This document shows, one piece after another, positions 1 to 8,358 of a stretch of DNA of 64,000 nt. The DNA comes from a bacterium (lineage in GTDB: Bacteria; Krumholzibacteriota; Krumholzibacteriia; JACNKJ01). Under the pieces are notes generated by a model that did no database searches, had not been told where the DNA came from, and was given only the letters and a program-made list of their open reading frames with translations. The stretch covers positions 521,458-585,457 of the forward strand of contig JAAEPZ010000253.1 of NCBI GenBank assembly GCA_024231955.1, read 5' to 3'. The translations under genes were made by a program, and so were the position numbers. The number at the start of each line of letters is the position of its first letter. The stretch's first letter is position 1.

Positions 1-1626
1 ACGATCGAAGTGAGTGACCTCGAGGCGCAGCGAGAAGCCGGGACGCTCGCAGCGCAGCCCCAGACCGATATCCCACTGACGCCCCCTCTCGGGCACAAGT
101 TGCGGATTGCCGATAATGCTGACATCCTGACCGAACAGCTCAAGCAGACTTGGTGCGCGATAGCCGTCGTCCGTCTTGGCGCGGAGATTCAGGACACATC
201 GCCCCGGCGGCAGCAGGCGATCGAGGAGACGGCTGTTGAAGCCCATGTTTCTGAAGACCGCATGGGTATCGTGCTCCGTCCAGGGGATGAGGGGATTCAC
301 GTAATTGTGGTAGTTATCCTCCAACCACTCCTCGCCGTACCCGGCCTGCAGCAGCAGTCTGTCGTCAAAAAGCATCAACCGGGTTTCGGTCTCCACTCGC
401 CGCGTCTTCCGACTCCGCTCGAACTCCTCCGGCTTACGCGGATTGAGATTGTCGGGCAGGATGAAATCGCTCCTTCGCTCCCCCCGCACCAGAATATGCA
501 ACGGCAACAGGTAGAGATCGGAGTGGAGTTGAAGACCGTGAGTGTGCAGCCGATCCCGGGTTTCGTCACCGGACATGGCCACGAGCAATTCATTTTCCGG
601 ATTGAAGAAGCGGTTCCACCCCGCACGGAGATACCCCCTGGCGCGCACACGCAGCCGACTCGCCAGCAACGGACTGCGCCAGGTGAGGCGGGTGTCGTGG
701 CAGTCGCGTCGCGAAAAGGCGTGCTTGACGGGCAAGGTGGATGTCCCCGGGATGCCGTTCTCCCTGAACAGGTAGCGGTAGAACAGCGACAGTTGCCCAG
801 GGAAACCCCGCTCGGACGGCTCCCAGTTCATGGTCGCCAGCAGATCACGCGCCCGATAGTGAGCGTTTTGCTGCACTTTCAGGGAGTCGTCGTCCGTGTT
901 GTAGGGGGTGGCGTCTGCCAGATCGAGGTACTTGAAGTCGTTTTCGCTACCCTGCAGAGCCGCACTGATGAACAGGTTGGTCCCCCAGGGGCCGCGACCG
1001 TTCAGCTCCAGCGCCGTGCGCCACTGGCCATAGCGTCCCGAGCGGAGACTCAACCGACGATACCTGTCCCCCCCGGTGACGACCTGAATCGCACCGGAGA
1101 GGGCCCCTCCGCCCAGCTCCCCCGGGACCCCGCCGCGGTAGACCTCGATCCTGTCCGCGCCGACGAGCGGCAGTTCATCGAGCAGCGCCATGCCGGTAAA
1201 CGGATTGCGGAGATCGACGCCGTCGAGGTAGACGGCCACCTCCTGGCCGCCGGATCCGCGCAGGCTGGCGGTGCTGAAGGCGCCGAGTCCGCCGTACTGA
1301 CGCACCTCCAGCCCCGGCAACTCATGCAGAAGCTCATTGGTGGTTGCCGTCCGTTTGGCGTGCTCGGACGGGATGATGATGCTGGTCGCCAGGCTGACCA
1401 GTTCCTCGATCTCGACCTGCGCGGGCTGCTGCCCCTCGATCACCATCGGCGGCAGCGCGAAGATGGTGTCCAGGGGTGACCATGCCTGGAGGCTGTCGGC
1501 AAGATCAGCCGGTGGCGGTTGCTCCCCGGGCGGAGATGCCGCCTGAGATACGCCGGGCAACGGCAGACACAAAGTCAGCAGCACCGGTAGCAACACCGTG
1601 CCGTACAGAATTGGTTTCACTTTCAT
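1..1626 (-). CDS. btuB: TonB-dependent outer-membrane receptor, BtuB-like (3' end missing)
   Basis: Reading the reverse strand from the ATG at 1626 gives 542 uninterrupted codons that run off the left edge, so the C-terminal part of the barrel is missing. A signal peptide covers about residues 1-29. A plug domain at about 85-200 has typical features: LRGSGGQEVAVYLDGVDL, then DRIEVYRGG and GALSGAIQVVTGG. The rest shows the alternating pattern of a 22-strand barrel. The family imports scarce ligands through the outer membrane using TonB energy. The cobalamin riboswitch in its leader is the main reason to call it a vitamin B12/corrinoid receptor rather than a siderophore receptor. The protein alone would not settle the substrate. 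A 489-codon open frame on the opposite strand is a shadow of this gene. Confidence 0.88.
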   Translation of the reverse strand, partial: MKVKPILYGTVLLPVLLTLCLPLPGVSQAASPPGEQPPPADLADSLQAWSPLDTIFALPPMVIEGQQPAQVEIEELVSLATSIIIPSEHAKRTATTNELLHELPGLEVRQYGGLGAFSTASLRGSGGQEVAVYLDGVDLRNPFTGMALLDELPLVGADRIEVYRGGVPGELGGGALSGAIQVVTGGDRYRRLSLRSGRYGQWRTALELNGRGPWGTNLFISAALQGSENDFKYLDLADATPYNTDDDSLKVQQNAHYRARDLLATMNWEPSERGFPGQLSLFYRYLFRENGIPGTSTLPVKHAFSRRDCHDTRLTWRSPLLASRLRVRARGYLRAGWNRFFNPENELLVAMSGDETRDRLHTHGLQLHSDLYLLPLHILVRGERRSDFILPDNLNPRKPEEFERSRKTRRVETETRLMLFDDRLLLQAGYGEEWLEDNYHNYVNPLIPWTEHDTHAVFRNMGFNSRLLDRLLPPGRCVLNLRAKTDDGYRAPSLLELFGQDVSIIGNPQLVPERGRQWDIGLGLRCERPGFSLRLEVTHFDR

Positions 1627-1694
1627 GGATTATTAGACGAGTGCGCCTCTTCACGCGCTCACCACCCCTTTCCAACGAAGGATGTGCATGAGAA

Positions 1695-1862
1695 AAGGCC
1701 GGGCAGGTCTCCTGACTTACGGGGCTCCTAATCGCCGCCTTCCCGGATTGAATCCAGTGGCGAGTTGGCGATCTCCCGATTACAGTGGCGGGACCGTGGC
1801 GGATTTTCACCGCTCTTCCCTATTATACTCGGAGACGAATGTCTCGGAGTCACCACAGCCTG
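1695..1862 (-). promoter_or_regulatory. Cobalamin riboswitch (B12 element)
   Basis: On the reverse strand the leader contains the conserved core GGTGAAAATCCGC (about 1801-1813), then GGTCCCGCCACTGTAA (about 1780-1795) and, after variable arms, the B12-box-like GTCAGGAGACCTGCC (about 1701-1717). These blocks are in the order and spacing of the cobalamin family. The element ends about 70 nt before the receptor ATG at 1626. In this family ligand binding usually lowers expression of the uptake gene. The exact ends are approximate. Confidence 0.93.
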
Positions 1863-1879
1863 TATGTTTGAACGTGAGG

Positions 1880-1908
1880 AGTGTAGCCCCTGGCGACCCA
1901 AAGAACAA
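1880..1908 (-). promoter_or_regulatory. Putative sigma-70 promoter of the riboswitch-btuB transcript
   Basis: Reverse strand: TTGTTC (1908-1903), a 17-base spacer, then TACACT (1885-1880). The predicted start lies a few bases before the 5' end of the cobalamin element, which is where it should be. Confidence 0.5.
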
Positions 1909-2080
1909 GCCGCAATCTCGCGTCCGGCTGCAATTTCCCTGCGTATATGATTTCAGGATTGTGATTTGGTCCGAAATAAGTATCAGCAATACGGAACTGA
2001 TTGCGTGATACTTGATCTGTTTGTAAGTTTACTTCACATTGAACTCTGAAAGTTGACTCTGTCACGATCGGGAGAATTGT

Positions 2081-2467
2081 ATGGCTGATGATAAGGGATG
2101 GGATAACGACGAGAGCAAACTCGTACCGGCTGATGGCATCGAAGGGGTGGATCTGGAAGTAGATCCCCGGATCCTGCAGATACAGGCCTCCATCTGTAAA
2201 ATCATGAGCAACCCGCGCCGGGTGAAGATACTCCGTCTGCTCGAACACGGCGAGAAGAGCGTCGGTGAACTCGTCGAGTTGACCGGGCTCCGCAAGGCCG
2301 CAGTGAGTCAGAATCTGGGTTTGATGCGCGACCGTCATCTGGTTGAAGCGCGCCGCGATGGTCAGAAGGTCTACTACAACCTGCGCGTCAAGAAACTGCT
2401 GGTGGCCTGCCACGCGGTTGAAGAGGTCCTTCAGGATCTTCTCAAGCTGGAAGAGAACGGCAAGTAG
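2081..2467 (+). CDS. ArsR-family winged-helix transcriptional regulator
   Basis: This 128-residue protein has an ArsR/SmtB-type winged helix at about residues 30-115. It contains SNPRRVKILRLLEHGEKS, a recognition helix (LRKAAVSQNLGLMR) and a wing (RRDGQKVYYNL). A 30-residue acidic N-terminal extension is unusual for the family. The recognition-helix region lacks the Cys pair of arsenic/cadmium sensors, so a metal ligand is not evident. The start at 2081 has GGGAGA about 8 bases upstream. It is divergent from the btuB leader and 320 bp upstream of the flavoprotein pair on the same strand. It could control either, but no operator is obvious. The signal it senses is unknown. Confidence 0.85.
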   Translation: MADDKGWDNDESKLVPADGIEGVDLEVDPRILQIQASICKIMSNPRRVKILRLLEHGEKSVGELVELTGLRKAAVSQNLGLMRDRHLVEARRDGQKVYYNLRVKKLLVACHAVEEVLQDLLKLEENGK

Positions 2468-2790
2468 ACACCTCTATCCGCGATCCTCCGTCCAGCTCCG
2501 GCTCCTAGAGGGGCGCTAGTGTTGCGTACCCGAAAATCTTGTTCCGCCGCTTCCGTTTGCAGTAATCCAAAACCATCGCGATGATCGAGAATCCGAGGCA
2601 AGCGTTCTCATGCTCCCTGCCCCGAATCGACCTGGATGAGGACCTGGTTGCAACGCAAAATACCAGGAAAGTCCATCCCCCCCTTTTCATCCGGTTCCAG
2701 CTGCGCTACACTGCGCTGGTCAAGGACACTATCAGACATGCGCAAATTTCAATCTACGAACCAATTCAACTCCTCCCCGGGAGGTCGAGC
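2468..2790 (+). other. Intergenic region before the flavoprotein pair
   Basis: About 320 bp between the ArsR-type gene and the flavoprotein start. An in-frame ATG at 2581 would extend the flavoprotein by 70 residues, but that stretch is not family-like and has no ribosome-binding site. I see no convincing terminator or promoter. Confidence 0.4.
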
Positions 2791-3657
2791 TTGGGTTTCA
2801 AGATCCTCAAGAAACAAGTTCTGGCGCCTAATACCGTTCTGTTCGATGTGGAAGCGCCTCAAATCGCAGCCAAGGCCAAAGCCGGTCAGTTCATCATCCT
2901 GAGGGTCTGTGACAATGGTGAGCGAATTCCGCTGACCATCGCGCAAACGCGTCCCGCAGACAATGTAGTGACGATTGTGGTTCAGGAGTTGGGGAAAACG
3001 ACATTCGATCTCTGTCGTCTGAACGAGGGTGAGGAGATCCTTGACTTCGTCGGCCCCCTGGGCAAACCCACCGAAATCTCCAACGTGGGCACAGTGGTCT
3101 GCGTCGGCGGCGGCGTCGGCAACGCCGTCGTCTGGGCGATGGTCCAGGGCTTCAAGGCCGCGGGCAACAAGCTCATCTCGATTATCGGCGCTCGGGAAAA
3201 GGAGCTGCTGATTCTGGAGGATGAGATCGGCGCCATCAGCGACGAGTTGATCGTAACCACCGATGACGGCTCTTACGGTCGCAAGGGTTTGGTCACCGAA
3301 GCGCTCAAGGAGGTCCTCGATCGTGAGGATGAAAAGGTGAGCGAGGTGGTCACCATCGGTCCGGTGATCATGATGAAATTCGTGGCCAAGACGACTGAAC
3401 CCTACGGTGTCCCGACCCAGGCCAGCCTCAACCCCATCATGGTGGACGGCACCGGGATGTGTGGAGCCTGCCGCGTGACGGTCGGAGGCAAGATCAAGTT
3501 CGCCTGTGTCGACGGTCCCGAGTTCGATGCCCACAAGGTGGACTTCGATGAACTCATGAGCCGACTCGTTTTCTACAAGGACATGGAAACGGAAAGCTAC
3601 GAACGGGCGCGAAACGAAAAGTGCAGACTTATGCAGCAGGCGGAGGAGGTGGAGTAA
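2791..3657 (+). CDS. NAD(P)-binding flavoprotein subunit, NfnA/SudB type
   Basis: 288 residues, the usual length for the small subunit of NADH-dependent ferredoxin:NADP oxidoreductase/sulfide dehydrogenase. It is homologous to dihydroorotate dehydrogenase electron-transfer subunit PyrK. The order is an FAD-binding barrel (about 1-95), an NAD-binding domain (about 95-210, VGGGVGNAVVWAM) and a C-terminal [2Fe-2S] site with Cys224, Cys227 and Cys239. I chose the TTG start at 2791 because GGGAGG sits 6 bases upstream and family homology begins exactly there. The upstream in-frame ATG at 2581 has neither. The stop overlaps the next ATG (TAATG), so the subunits are translationally coupled. In known complexes this subunit exchanges electrons with NAD(H). 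Whether this pair bifurcates (Nfn) or acts on polysulfide (Sud) cannot be told from sequence. Confidence 0.87.
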   Translation: MGFKILKKQVLAPNTVLFDVEAPQIAAKAKAGQFIILRVCDNGERIPLTIAQTRPADNVVTIVVQELGKTTFDLCRLNEGEEILDFVGPLGKPTEISNVGTVVCVGGGVGNAVVWAMVQGFKAAGNKLISIIGAREKELLILEDEIGAISDELIVTTDDGSYGRKGLVTEALKEVLDREDEKVSEVVTIGPVIMMKFVAKTTEPYGVPTQASLNPIMVDGTGMCGACRVTVGGKIKFACVDGPEFDAHKVDFDELMSRLVFYKDMETESYERARNEKCRLMQQAEEVE

Positions 3658-5093
3658 TGGCCGAGAAGAAGAAGAGGGTGTTCAATCGCCAGAAGACAAA
3701 AACAGCCATGCCCGAGCAGAAACCCGAGGATCGGATCCGCAATTTCCTGGAGGTCCCCCTGGGTTATACCGATGAGATGGCGATCAGCGAAGCCCAACGC
3801 TGCCTCGGCTGCAAGACCCGCCCCTGCGTGACCGGTTGCCCGGTGGACGTCAAGATCCCCGAGATGCTGGAACTCATCGCCGACGGTGACCTGCCTGGCG
3901 CCTACAGCAAGGTGAAGGAGACCAATTTCCTGCCGGCAATCTGCGGCCGCGTCTGTCCGCAGGAGGATCAGTGCGAGAAGCATTGCATCCTGGGCAAGAA
4001 GGGCGAATCGGTCGGAATCGGTCGTCTGGAACGCTATATCGCCGACTGGGATCTGAACGCCGCGACGGAGGAGGTTTCGTCGACCTCCGCCCCCTCTACG
4101 GGTAAGAAGGTGGCGATCGTCGGCAGCGGCCCGGCCGGATTGACGGCAGCCAGTGATCTGGTGCAAATGGGTCACGAGGTGCATGTGTTCGAAGCGCTGC
4201 ACAAACCCGGCGGCGTGCTTTTCTACGGCATCCCCGAGTTCCGTCTGCCCAAGAAGATCCTGGTCAGGGAGATCGAGGGTCTGGCCAAAGTCGGCGTCAA
4301 GTTCCACATGAATTACGTTGTCGGCGCCACCGAAACCCTGACCGAACTGCGCGACCGTTTCGATTCGATCTTCATCGGCGTGGGCGCCGGTCTGCCCTGG
4401 TTCCTGGGCATCCCGGGGGAGAATCTCAATGGCGTCTACAGCTCGAATGAGTATCTCACTCGACTCAACCTGATGGGTGCGTTCAATTTCCCGGAATACG
4501 ACACGCCGGTCAAGCCGGGACAGCGGATAGTCGTGGTCGGAGCGGGCAATACGGCCATGGATTCGGCACGGATATCCCAGCGTCTGAATCCCGAGCAGGT
4601 GACGCTGGTCTATCGCCGCAGCCGTGCGGAGATGCCCGCGCGAGTTGAGGAGATCCATCACGCCGAGGAGGAGGGGATCCAGTTCAAGCTGCTCCACACT
4701 CCGATCGAGATTGTGGGCAATGACAAGGGGAACGTGACCGGCGTTGTGCTGCAGAAGATGGAGCTGGGCGAACCCGATGCCAGCGGGCGCAGGCGGCCGT
4801 TGCCTGTCGAAGGCAGTGAGTTCACACTGGAGTGCGACAGCGTTGTCGTAGCACTGGGGTGTAGCCCGAACCCGTTGATGACAAAAGTGGAGCCCGACCT
4901 CGAGGTCAGTCGCAGAGAGACGATCGTCGTCAATGAGGTCACCATGGAGACCTCCATTCCCGGCGTTTTCGCCGGTGGCGATATCGTAACCGGCGGCGCT
5001 ACGGTCATCCTGGCCATGGGTGCCGGACGCCTCGCGGCCAAGGGGATGCATCACTTCATGATGACCGGCTCCTCGCCTGAGGCGGAGGTCTGA
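3657..5093 (+). CDS. gltA: Glutamate synthase small-subunit-like flavoprotein, NfnB/SudA type
   Basis: 478 residues. N-terminal Cys motifs at 49-61 (CLGCKTRPCVTGC) and 96-110 (C96, C100, C106, C110) hold two [4Fe-4S] clusters. An FAD dinucleotide fold (GSGPAGLTAASDL) and an NADP fold (GAGNTAMDSARIS) follow. This is the GltD/GltA architecture shared by glutamate synthase beta chains, NfnB and SudA. The start at ATG 3657 overlaps the previous stop and follows GGAGGAGGTGGAG. A start 36 nt further upstream would lie inside the previous gene's end and is less likely. No glutamate synthase large subunit lies nearby. The partner is the NfnA/SudB-like gene, so ferredoxin/NADPH electron transfer is the better reading than glutamate synthesis. 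Confidence 0.88.
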   Translation: MAEKKKRVFNRQKTKTAMPEQKPEDRIRNFLEVPLGYTDEMAISEAQRCLGCKTRPCVTGCPVDVKIPEMLELIADGDLPGAYSKVKETNFLPAICGRVCPQEDQCEKHCILGKKGESVGIGRLERYIADWDLNAATEEVSSTSAPSTGKKVAIVGSGPAGLTAASDLVQMGHEVHVFEALHKPGGVLFYGIPEFRLPKKILVREIEGLAKVGVKFHMNYVVGATETLTELRDRFDSIFIGVGAGLPWFLGIPGENLNGVYSSNEYLTRLNLMGAFNFPEYDTPVKPGQRIVVVGAGNTAMDSARISQRLNPEQVTLVYRRSRAEMPARVEEIHHAEEEGIQFKLLHTPIEIVGNDKGNVTGVVLQKMELGEPDASGRRRPLPVEGSEFTLECDSVVVALGCSPNPLMTKVEPDLEVSRRETIVVNEVTMETSIPGVFAGGDIVTGGATVILAMGAGRLAAKGMHHFMMTGSSPEAEV

Positions 5094-5118
5094 CACGTCC
5101 CGGGATCAAAAGGAAACA

Positions 5119-5153
5119 GGGTCGGCGCCGAATGGTGCCGACCCTTTTTTTTT
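5119..5153 (+). terminator. Rho-independent terminator of the flavoprotein operon
   Basis: GGGTCGGCGCC, a GAAT loop and GGTGCCGACCC (one internal G-T pair) are followed by nine T. It lies 25 bp after the stop of the NfnB-like gene and before the convergent CHAT gene. Confidence 0.9.
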
Positions 5154-5183
5154 GACTACCGGGGAACCGGAAGTCATGACTCG

Positions 5184-8015
5184 TCAGGGGTAGCCGCTCA
5201 AGTCTCCCAGCATGATCGAATAGGCCCCCCAGACGGCGGGATGGCTGTGGTCGCCATCCTCCTCAAGCATCATCCTCTGGGCGCCGATCAGGGATTCCAG
5301 GGCATTCCGATCCTTTAGCACCAGGGTATCGCAAAACCGACTCATCAGATTACTGGCCTGACTGTCCCGTACAGGCCAACTCGTGTAGACCACCGATCCG
5401 GCTCCGGCGTTCATGAATCCTTCGGCCAGGCTGGGTGCCTCGAACTGCCCCGCCACATGCCGGGAGCCGCTGTCGCATCCGGACAGGACAACCAATCCGC
5501 ATCCGGAAAAATCCGTTTCGAGAACATCGGCGATCAGGATTCTGTCCTGCAGTTGCGAGCTGTCGTTTGGATCTTCGGCCAACGGCAGGATTGTCCGTAT
5601 GGGCAGATTGGGATCACGCATCAGATGGCCCGCGATATAGAGGATGGCGACGTCTCCCCATCTGGCTTTGATGGCGCTCTTGAAAGCATCTCGCCCCTCG
5701 AGCAACTCGGATGAGGGAAACAACTCGGCTGCGATGTGGGCCTCAACCGCCCCCACCGAATTCACCAGACTCGGAAATCTGCGCTTAAGGGCCGGGGAGA
5801 TATCCGGAGCGCCGACAATCAGTTCACTTGTATTGATCGTCCTCTGACCCGGAGTCCGCATGGAATGGAGCACAGCCGGGCTGTAATCGACGAGGAGGGG
5901 TCGATAATCGGTGGTGTCCCCCAGGTTCAGAATCCCGAAGGGGAAATCGCTGAGGACACCATCCCCGCTGATCAACAGGGTGGATGGAGCGGTATCATCC
6001 GACCCGAGATTTAACAGGTCGGGCGGCAGCAGCATACGGGCCCACTCGGACAACCTTGCCTTGAGGTCTGGCGATAGACTGCCGCTATCGACCTCCGCAT
6101 CGTCGACAAGGTCCTGCTGCAGCTCCTTGATCTTGGTCTCCAGCGTCTTTTTCGATATCGGGAATTCGTGGCGCACAACCGTCGCGCCATCCGCATACCA
6201 GCACACCAGACGATCGCTCGCGGACAGGTAGACAAGGTGCCGACTGCCGGTTTGATTCAGCCAGTTCCGAAGTATCCGGGAGTGACCGGGGTCACTCCCC
6301 GGATTCACCACAGGCATCTCCGCCGCCGCTATCAGATTGGTGCCCTCTTCATTGCGGGACGGCGAGTTTTTCATTGCGACTGATTTGCGCATCAGGCCGC
6401 GCCAGGCCATCTCCAGGGCATAACTCTCTTCGGGATCATCGACACAAAGCATGTGCAATCCCTCCCTGATCCCTCGCTGTTCGGGGTCAAAGAGGTAGCC
6501 GGAGCTGATGTTGGGTTGCCCCCAAAATATCTCCTCGAAAAGGGATACCACTTTGCGCATGGCCGCCAACGCCAGTTCCCTTTCACCGCTGGCCAGAAAC
6601 ACCTCCGCTTGCCGCAGATGGAATTGTCCTGCGATATCCGCATCCCCCATGATCTCTTCGGGATATGCCGCCATCAGATCATCCAGAATCTCCTGGGCCT
6701 CCTGCAGCCGACCGGCGTTGCAGGTCAATTCGGCCTTGATGATCTTGTTGCGCAGACCGTCACGGAGATAGGCGGTTTCGGCGCAGAATCCGATCGCATC
6801 GACAAGTACGGAGAGCGCCCTCTCATCCAGATGATTATTGCGGAGCCCTGTTACCCACCGATCATAGGCATCGATCACTTCACCGGCATGATTGATTCGA
6901 TTATCCGGATCGGATACGATCCTCGCGAATATCTCGGCGGCTTGCGCGGGCTTCCCGTCGACCATGAGGCAGTAGGCCTCGATCTGATCGACATACATTC
7001 GGTTGAACGATATATCAAATTCGCGACCGCCATCCTCCATCTGATTGAGAAGGAAGTTCGCCCGTTCAAGATGCTCCCGCACATGCTCATTGGTACTGCG
7101 TTCCGCAAAACAGAGCAGATACTGTCGGATGAAATAGATCTCGAACAGACCAATCTTGTATTCTCTGCAGAGTTGACGTCCCAGATCAAAATACTCCAGC
7201 GCCAGTCCATCCTGATGATTGTTGAAGTAGTTGATGCTCTTGAAGGACAACAAACGCACAGACGCCTGAGGTAAACGGCACATCATCGCAACCGCGAGCC
7301 CCTCATCCAGACATATCTGGAGAGAATCGGGATCGGATCCTCGAGGAAAATTCATGGCCAGATTACCCCAGATCTGGCACTCCATCCCACGCATTCCCGC
7401 TTGTTGAGCATGGTGGAGATTGCGTTGAATGAGAGCCTTGCTCTCCTCCCTCCTGCCCAGATTACCGAGAACACGGCATATTTGGGATTCCGTCACCACC
7501 TCCGCCACCGTCATGTTATGCGCTGTGAATACCTGCAGGGATTCCTGCAATCGCTCGTATTTTTCCTCATCGGTCAACTCTGTGCTGATGAAATCCATAT
7601 GCATTCTGCTCACTTGCCTCAGCAGCAGAATTGCCTCTTCGGGGGGAAGAGCATGGAAGAATTCCAGACTGGATATTTCGCTCTTCAGGAAGTAAAGCTC
7701 ACTCAGTTGGGTTCTGATTCGGAGAAGGGGCAGGTAGACGATCTCCTCGGTGCGGACATACTCCGCCACGGTCGAATCGCTGATGGCGCTATGCAGCTGA
7801 TAGGATCGCTCCAGCAGGAATGTGGCGCCCATCTCCTCGCAATAATCACGAAATTCGCTCTCACTGTCGTGAAAAATATGGTGAGCACAATCCTGATCGA
7901 ATTCCGGCACCAATTCAAGAAGAGCCATCTCCCCTTCAGGTTGCGAACATGAGAGGAGAACCAGGCCTAACAGGGAGATCACGATCAGAGGCTGGACGAA
8001 AACACTGAACTTCAT
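5184..8015 (-). CDS. TPR-CHAT domain lipoprotein (caspase-like)
   Basis: 943 residues. The N-terminus is a lipoprotein signal (hydrophobic run, then LLSCSQ), so the protein should be tethered in the periplasm or outer membrane. A long helical TPR-like region follows (about 100-560). The C-terminal third is a CHAT domain, the separase/caspase-like fold, with His797 in the context YIAGHLM and Cys847 in LSGCDSGS. These match the catalytic His-Cys dyad of the family, which looks intact. Known CHAT proteins cleave specific partners, but no substrate is visible here and the gene stands alone. Many bacterial CHAT proteins are cytoplasmic, so an exported lipidated one is notable. The start is ATG 8015, behind GAGAGGG that sits very close to it. 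Codon use is somewhat AT-richer than in the flanking metabolic genes. Confidence 0.85.
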   Translation of the reverse strand: MKFSVFVQPLIVISLLGLVLLSCSQPEGEMALLELVPEFDQDCAHHIFHDSESEFRDYCEEMGATFLLERSYQLHSAISDSTVAEYVRTEEIVYLPLLRIRTQLSELYFLKSEISSLEFFHALPPEEAILLLRQVSRMHMDFISTELTDEEKYERLQESLQVFTAHNMTVAEVVTESQICRVLGNLGRREESKALIQRNLHHAQQAGMRGMECQIWGNLAMNFPRGSDPDSLQICLDEGLAVAMMCRLPQASVRLLSFKSINYFNNHQDGLALEYFDLGRQLCREYKIGLFEIYFIRQYLLCFAERSTNEHVREHLERANFLLNQMEDGGREFDISFNRMYVDQIEAYCLMVDGKPAQAAEIFARIVSDPDNRINHAGEVIDAYDRWVTGLRNNHLDERALSVLVDAIGFCAETAYLRDGLRNKIIKAELTCNAGRLQEAQEILDDLMAAYPEEIMGDADIAGQFHLRQAEVFLASGERELALAAMRKVVSLFEEIFWGQPNISSGYLFDPEQRGIREGLHMLCVDDPEESYALEMAWRGLMRKSVAMKNSPSRNEEGTNLIAAAEMPVVNPGSDPGHSRILRNWLNQTGSRHLVYLSASDRLVCWYADGATVVRHEFPISKKTLETKIKELQQDLVDDAEVDSGSLSPDLKARLSEWARMLLPPDLLNLGSDDTAPSTLLISGDGVLSDFPFGILNLGDTTDYRPLLVDYSPAVLHSMRTPGQRTINTSELIVGAPDISPALKRRFPSLVNSVGAVEAHIAAELFPSSELLEGRDAFKSAIKARWGDVAILYIAGHLMRDPNLPIRTILPLAEDPNDSSQLQDRILIADVLETDFSGCGLVVLSGCDSGSRHVAGQFEAPSLAEGFMNAGAGSVVYTSWPVRDSQASNLMSRFCDTLVLKDRNALESLIGAQRMMLEEDGDHSHPAVWGAYSIMLGDLSGYP

Positions 8016-8253
8016 TCCCTCTCACATTCAACAAGGGTGAGCAACTCTCATCATCTCCTTATCAGGATTTCCGGAGTCACTATGGCGGGGAATCACATAT
8101 GGCCTCACCCGACAGATAATCGTAAAATCATAGTGCAATTACGCATTTCATGTAGGACGAACATACTCTACAGCATTCCCCGAAAGGGCAAAACTGTTCT
8201 TTCCTCTCCCCAGCCGAATACATCTGTAAAACTGAGCAGAAAAGCCGCGCATA

Positions 8254-8294
8254 TGTCATTTTAATTTGACACTCGATGGGGATTCACAAATATT
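8254..8294 (+). promoter_or_regulatory. Promoter with overlapping inverted repeat
   Basis: TTGACA (8266-8271), a 17-base spacer and AATATT (8289-8294) form a good sigma-70-type promoter for the secreted-protein gene at 8359. The inverted repeat TGTCATTTTAATTTGACA (8254-8271) covers the -35 box, a typical operator position. The rest of the 8016-8358 gap is AT-rich without other recognisable features. Confidence 0.55.
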
Positions 8295-8358
8295 TCACCA
8301 TTACCCCACCTGATGCCCTATCCACGTTTCCTGCCGACGAAATGGGACAGCTGTGCCT

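Noticed and set aside
10..1479. Long forward open frame (489 codons)
   Set aside because: The opposite strand encodes a clear TonB-dependent receptor over the same bases. The forward product has no family features.
2581..2790. 70-residue N-terminal extension of the NfnA-like protein
   Set aside because: It has no ribosome-binding site and no homology, while TTG 2791 has GGGAGG at ideal spacing.
3597..5096. Reverse-strand open frame of about 499 codons
   Set aside because: It is antisense to the NfnB-like flavoprotein, which has all its cluster and nucleotide motifs. Long antisense frames are common in GC-rich genes.
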